From Iris pallida (lineage: Eukaryota; Streptophyta; Magnoliopsida; Asparagales; Iridaceae), in contig JANAVB010044017.1 of assembly GCA_029216955.1 (NCBI GenBank), positions 1,147,385 through 1,211,384 of the forward strand: DNA of 64,000 nucleotides. The letters run 5' to 3'. The notes beneath the pieces were generated by a model that was given only the letters and a program-made list of their open reading frames with translations, did not search any database and was not told the origin of the DNA. This document shows, piece by piece, positions 59,675 to 64,000 of the stretch. Each line of letters opens with the position of its first letter. Position 1 is the first letter of the stretch. The position numbers were made by a program, and so were the translations under genes.

Positions 59675-60230
59675 TTAGTCGATTTCGATGTCGTAGTGGT
59701 CAGCCACCATAGTTTGTCGTCCCAGGCAATTTTGAGCCGATCTGGATATCACTAGAACTATGTTGTTTTTCCGTCCAACTTCTCGACACCAATGTACCGC
59801 ACCCTCGCTTGATTTAAAATAAAGATCGGTCCAGAATAAATGGGCTACATTGACTGCAATTGGAACAGGTACCACAAAATTGGAAGATCTCAAGTCCTAC
59901 AATAGAACTTAAAAGTTAATACAATTAGACAACATCATAAAGCAAATAGGTTTCATAGATTATGACTGCCAGAGAGGTGGCAGTCCTTCACATATGTTGG
60001 ACTGTCAGGCCCCTGGCAGTCCTACATATGTGAAGGACTGCCACCTCTCTGGTAGTCCTAATTTATGATCGGGACTGCCAGAGAGGTGACAGTCCTGTGT
60101 GTCACAACCCAATTTTTCATCCGATAAAAAGTTAAAATTTAGTTACCAAAAGGGCTTCCGATGCATCAAAGTGTTCTTCGGACATGGCGGGAAGAGAGTA
60201 TACAACATTTGATGATCCCGGTTGTTCCAT
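59675..60230 (-). CDS. two-exon ORF (101 residues), FAR1/MULE N-terminus-like
   Basis: Exon 1 60230-60147 starts MEQPGSSNVVYSLPAMSEEH and ends EALL at donor G|GTAACT; intron 60146-59897; acceptor TATTGTAG; exon 2 59896-59675, phase 0 on both sides, stop TAG/TAA type at 59675. Exon 2 encodes DLYFKSSEGAVHWCREVGRK then NNIVLVISRSAQ. The F-x-S-x-E...W-x-R-x-V-G-R-x-N-x-(I/F)-V-(L/I)-V-I-x-R-S pattern resembles the N-terminal domain of plant MULE/FAR1-type transposases (from memory). The catalytic domain is missing: it is far shorter than a full transposase. The intron contains hairpin 6. Likely a truncated transposase gene of the TIR element. Splicing is predicted only. Confidence 0.5.
59956..60098. 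repeat. hairpin 6 (arms ~50 bp) with an extra palindrome
   Basis: Symmetric about CAGGCCCCTG at 60007-60016, with CCAGAGAGGTGGCAGTCCTT on the left and the reverse complement on the right; one more GGACTGCCA...TGACAGTCC unit to 60097. It lies in the predicted intron of the 60230-59675 ORF. Confidence 0.9.
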
Positions 60231-60631
60231 GTTCAATACTTTTCTACATTAAACACATAATTCAACTTTTTATATGTGAAATTCATGATTAAAACATTAA
60301 ACATATATTAATTCGATGACTTACTAATAAATGAGAGAAGTCAATGACCTAGAGTTGAGAGAAAAATTTGGGATAAAAATCAATGACCTAGAGTTGAGAG
60401 AAAAATTTGAAAAAAATGTAGGTTGGGGAAAAACTTGGGTTTAAATTCTTTGACCTAGAGTTGAGGGAGAGAAGAAAAGAGTTAAGGGAGAAAATAAAAG
60501 AGTAGAGGGAGAGATAAAAAGAAAACAAAAGTTGGTATTTATACCTTTGCTTGGGCTAGCCCCAAGTAAAAAAAATTGATGGCAAACTTGTAATATTTTG
60601 AAACATTTTTGGGCTAGCCCCTAGCAAAAAG

Positions 60632-60653
60632 GGTGGTGCCCTTAGAAAAAACC
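60632..60653 (-). repeat. right terminal inverted repeat
   Basis: Minus strand GGTTTTTTCTAAGGGCACCA(CC); the target duplication ATCATTTA follows. Confidence 0.9.
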
Positions 60654-62419
60654 ATCATTTATTACATGAATTTTTACACAGTACACGAGGGGGAAGATGA
60701 ATAATTATTATAGATATATGTGGTTATTATTAATAATTAATATTACTGCTATTATTACCAATAGTAAATACATGTATGTATGTACTTAATATACGTATAT
60801 GTTTTGGGGTTTTGGAGCTTACCATTTTGGGCCAATGGTTTTAAAATGAGTTATATAAGTCTTTTGGGCTTTGGTCTTTATATGTTTTTTTATTTGTTGC
60901 AAATTGGATTTCTACTATTTTATGGGTCATAGGGTTTCGGCTTTAAGCCAAATTATTTATGAATAAGAGTTATAAATTATTGGGACTATATATTTAAGAT
61001 AATAGTTTTGATATGGATTTAGTTTTGGGCTAAATATATGAGATTTGGACTATTGGGCCTTCAAAATAATTGTTCATAAATAAAATACTTCTAAATAGTT
61101 ACATATATATTTTCTAAGTATGTATCTATTAGTCTATTTCCTTAATGTGGGTTCTCATATAAATATAAAAGATTTATGTTAAATATTTTGATATATCAAA
61201 CTATTTTGGGCCTATTATGTTATAATATAAAATGCATATATTTCTAAAACTACATATATATAGACTTTAAAAAGTTTATCTAAAGATTTATAAAATATAG
61301 TCCTAAATATTATAAATAATTAATACGAGTTCTAATATGTTTATTTATATCAGGTTATAAATATTTTTCTAAATATTGTCTAAGAAGATTAAATATGAAA
61401 TTACCTTCCTTAAGCAATCTTCCTCTTAGATTAATTCTAATAGTGAATGATCGCATTCAAACTTCCTTGTTGAACTCGGACTCCTTCACGACAACCTTAG
61501 CCAACGGGACTATCCTGGAGCCAATGGGATAATCGGTTTCACCAGCTAAGGACGCCAGACGAGTAATTTTTTTTGATAGTTTTCAAATTTGATAACTTCT
61601 ATGATTCATCTATTTAGCATTGTTTTACATTGATTGTCTGTTAGATTTTTGACACGATGGTTATACGATGTAGTAGTTATGGATTCTTTACATGTTAATT
61701 TTCGTGACTAACGTATTACCGTGTTCGTGACTTACTTGAATCCATGAGTACTAGTCCGACAGGAAAAATATCTTAGTAGACGTGTGAACTAGCCTTTCCA
61801 TCCTCATTGTCTTTCATGGAGAATAGCAGCCACACGCGACACGTGCTGGGTGCCAGATTTATCCCTTAGCCATTCACATGTCGAAAGTGGTATTTTAACT
61901 CACTAGTTAGATGCAGTCTTGCTATATAGTATAGTTATGCTTCAGTTGTTTATTATGGTTCATATTACTACCTTGTCTCCTGCTTTTACTTACATGTTTC
62001 ATACCATGATTCTCTATTTATCCATCCATCATGTATTTTAGTATTATTTACTATTTTGTAGATTTTGTCAATTATTGGAACTGCTGTTAGAATGTACTCA
62101 TTCCATTACTGACTGAAAACTAATATTTTTTAAATAATTGCCTACTACATTACGCTTTGGACCGTTGGGGTAGAAATGGGTATGTTGGAAGGCCAACCTA
62201 GAAGACAAGTTAGATAGATTAGTTATTTTATTTTATTTTTTGAGACTTGTAAATTCTTCAAATGTAAATCTTGTAAATGTTGTAATGTGAATGAGCAATA
62301 AAGTTATATTTTCTGTGATTTTGAGTATTGTGGCTAGACAACATACTACCGTCGATACCGCGACGGAGGCTGCACTTGCGTACGCACTTGCATCCGAAAA
62401 GAGGGTGCGGGTTATGACA

Positions 62420-63050
62420 GACAGGATGGGCGATCCAAAGTATTGTCACTACCATCGGTTCGTCGGATACCCAACTCGGGACTGTTACGTGCTGAAGAAC
62501 TATATTTAATACATGATCAATGTGATTTTCCTCTCTCTCTCGACTATGAGAACAAAACAGTCTCTACGAACATGGTGTCTCTTCAGTTTGGCACCCTGCC
62601 ACCGACTGAGGCTCAAGATGGTGTCGTCTCCATTCCAAAGGCGACAATAGAAGTAACCAACCTTCCACTGACTCGTGACAACGTGAGTGGGCTAGTTCCA
62701 CTCACTACGTCCTGGGGTGAGATCATGTGGGTTCATCCAGATCTAGCTCCGAACCTGACTCAACCGGTGGTACGCCCTACCACCAAAACCAAAGGCAAAA
62801 AGTCCAAGTCTTGCCGAATGGTCACTTCCTCTCCGGAGGAAGCCTTTCCAGTGGTGACACGGTCACAACAGAACACTCAACAGGATGAGATTCCGACAGA
62901 GGAGGTGCCTCCCATCACCACTATTACTGTACGAGGGGAGGGTTGTTTGCCATTGATTGTAAAAGAACAGAACAATTATCGGAGGACTGAACTTAGACTC
63001 ACAATACAAACTCGCTCGTACAAAGAAAGCCTAGGGACGAAAACCTAGGT
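62420..63050 (+). pseudogene. gypsy Gag C-terminal remnant
   Basis: Directly after the LTR end the plus strand reads DPKYCHYHRFVGYPTRDCYV then LKNYI and a stop at 62507. A frameshifted continuation (62515-63048) reads LIHDQCDFPLSLDYENKTVS, TNMVSLQFGTLPPTEAQDGV and so on with a Ser/Thr/Pro-rich end. The C-x2-(H)-x-H-x3-G-(H/Y)-x-T-x2-C-x-VLK signature is common at the end of Gag in plant non-chromodomain gypsy elements. It is cut on the left by the LTR insertion. No protease follows; a minus-strand LTR starts soon after. Family fair, product none. Confidence 0.65.
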
Positions 63051-63054
63051 ACAG

Positions 63055-64000
63055 CAGACTAAGTACGATTGTTTATTTTTGATTCTGGGGGGTGACGATA
63101 GAGGCTCGGGAAAGCGACGGCCGCTCTGCCTTACTCCTTGACGATCAGTATGCAGCCTTGGCTCGGGGAAGATCTGCTTGGCGTTGACGAAGAAAGGCTC
63201 TTCTTACTCTCCTCGGGTGGCTCTCCTGGCTTCTCTCTCTCTGTGAGTATCAAGAAGAAAGGGGGGGCTCTCTCTGTGTAGATCTCTCTCTTCTTATTTT
63301 TTTATTCTTTTGTTGCCGACCTCTCTCTCTCTCTCCACTTTTTTTTTTGCATGGGGAGGATGCTGGCTATTTATAGGAGTGGGGTGTGATCATTAGGGTT
63401 TGCTGATGATTATCTGTTTGGAATGTCGGCGCTTCCTTCATTCTATCTGAGCCCTTGATCCTGATCATAATGAATCTCGGCCACTAATGCTGATAGCACC
63501 AAATCTCATGAGCAGTTAATGCTGACTGCTTTAAATCCTCGTGATTGATTATGCCAATATTTGATTGCTCGCCACGTGTCCTATTGGCTTGATGATAAAT
63601 GATATGCCCTGATCTCGGCAATTATGATAATGGTGTCAAATATTCTTGTTGGGATTCGGTTGAATCTTCAATGCCACGTGTTTTAATTGAAGGTCCTGCC
63701 AGGGCCGCATAGGATGGCCAACACTTGAACCGCAGGGAGATACTCTTCATGAGCCGCATGAGTCAATGCCTCATCGAGCCGCAGGGGACGAACTTTCCGT
63801 GAGCCGCATATGAGTAGTCTCTGTGAGCCGCAGGGGATGAACCCTCCATGAGCCGCATATGCATAGTTTCTGTGGGCCGCCTGAGTTAACATGGTATTGA
63901 GCCGCATAGACCGGGCTATGGGTGGACCGCATGTGGCGGATTCCTGTTAATCATATTAGAGTGATTCCTCGATGAGCCGTATGAAGCTGTTCTCTACCCG
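63055..64000 (-). mobile_element. minus-strand LTR, partial
   Basis: A minus-strand TATA (CCTATAAATAGCC, about 63378-63366), a CT/AG-rich leader (63220-63350), and a U3 with a periodic array to the window edge. This is the same layout (TATA then U3 tandem array) as the Tat-like LTR at 7506-9326, but the sequence differs. Borders not seen. Confidence 0.5.
63704..63982. repeat. 24-25-bp periodic GAGCCGCA array
   Basis: GAGCCGCAT, GAGCCGCAGGGGA and variants recur near 63703, 63727, 63751, 63776, 63801, 63824, 63850, 63875, 63899, 63924 and 63974. CAT and CAGGGG types partly alternate, giving a 49-bp higher-order period. Confidence 0.9.

Larger units (their letters stand above)
54344..60653. mobile_element. 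TIR DNA transposon, hairpin-rich, probably Mutator-like
   Basis: The 8-bp target duplication ATCATTTA (54336-54343 and 60654-60661) is perfect. The ends are inverted: GGTTTTTTCTAAGGGCACTA and, on the minus strand, GGTTTTTTCTAAGGGCACCA. Subterminal GCTAGGGGCA-type words recur at both ends. Without the solo LTR at 56237-58784 it is about 3.76 kb. It holds two small apparently spliced ORFs and at least six hairpins. Superfamily: the minus-strand ORF hints at a MULE/FAR1-type transposase N-terminus; the 8-bp duplication would also fit hAT, although the termini do not look like hAT ends. No transposase core is present, so it is non-autonomous. Confidence 0.8.
52000..62419 (+). mobile_element. giant LTR (~4.1 kb) split by a TIR transposon
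   Basis: Starts TGTAACCCCTC after a polypurine-type tract, so it is a 3' LTR. It continues across the transposon at 54344-60653 and ends GGTGCGGGTTATGACA at 62419. The last 75 bp resemble the end of the solo LTR at 30851 (both with CTACCG-CGATAC-GCG and GTGCGGGT-ATGACA/CGTGACA). 53220-53345 resembles the LARD leader (CGTGTCCGTGTC, GACAATGCTGGACACA). A weak TATA (CTATTTAAGGAGG) is at 53179-53191. 60662-62300 is A+T-rich and non-coding. Confidence 0.65.

Noticed and set aside
54882..60098. CRISPR-like reading of the regularly repeated palindromes
   Set aside because: Repeats are nested palindromes with irregular spacing and no unique spacers, in a plant transposon context.
54344..60653. PIF/Harbinger-type element with TTA duplication
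   Set aside because: TTA stands left of the GG end but not on the right; the perfect 8-bp ATCATTTA repeat fits better.

Overview
The window reads as intergenic DNA from a large, repeat-rich plant nuclear genome. Evidence: plant-type Ty3/gypsy lineages (Tekay chromovirus, Tat-like), Ty1/copia, long non-coding retrotransposon derivatives, a Mutator-like DNA transposon, a MITE and very long (TA)n arrays. I recognise no intact host gene and no rRNA, tRNA or CRISPR. The species cannot be told from the sequence; a large-genome angiosperm is an inference.

Layout. 1-1372: LTR fragment and (TA)n arrays that cut a Tat-like reverse transcriptase. 1373-9326: minus-strand Tat-like gypsy element (RT, protease, gag, an upstream ORF with 32-residue repeats, a 1.8-kb LTR). 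9327-11840: decayed minus-strand gene resembling the plant mobile domain (PMD), with its own repeats and a possible promoter. 11841-31959: plus-strand Tekay chromovirus with a seemingly chimeric 5' LTR; its RT is split by a minus-strand copia element (16514-23198) and its 3' LTR holds a 4.6-kb solo LTR (26247-30851) that itself contains (TA)n arrays and a MITE. 31960-34393: degraded minus-strand copia end. 34394-43570: non-coding LTR element (LARD) with 2.9-3.2-kb LTRs and a perfect 5-bp target duplication. 43989-49500: wreck of a second Tat-like element with tandem arrays. 49640-50565: copia-type LTR. 50831-62419: 3' end and giant LTR of another Tekay/LARD-like element, split by a 6.3-kb TIR transposon (54344-60653) which in turn carries a 2.5-kb solo LTR. 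62420-64000: gypsy gag remnant and a minus-strand LTR with a periodic GAGCCGCA array.

The most unusual object is the TIR transposon at 54344-60653. It has 22-bp inverted ends, an 8-bp target duplication, two small apparently spliced ORFs facing each other, and at least six long hairpins built from one palindromic motif (GGACTGCCA / TGGCAGTCC). One hairpin lies in the predicted intron of each ORF. The retroelement coding regions are pseudogenes; several of their stop codons can be explained by C-to-T or G-to-A transitions, as expected for methylated, silenced DNA.

Insertion order from nesting: Tekay, then copia and the 4.6-kb solo LTR inside it, and the MITE inside the latter; giant LTR, then the TIR transposon, then the 2.5-kb solo LTR. 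Pairwise LTR differences counted by eye are about 6% (copia, 520 bp) and about 9% (LARD, a 370-bp sample). All coordinates come from reading by eye and may be off by a few bases; no alignment or database search was run.
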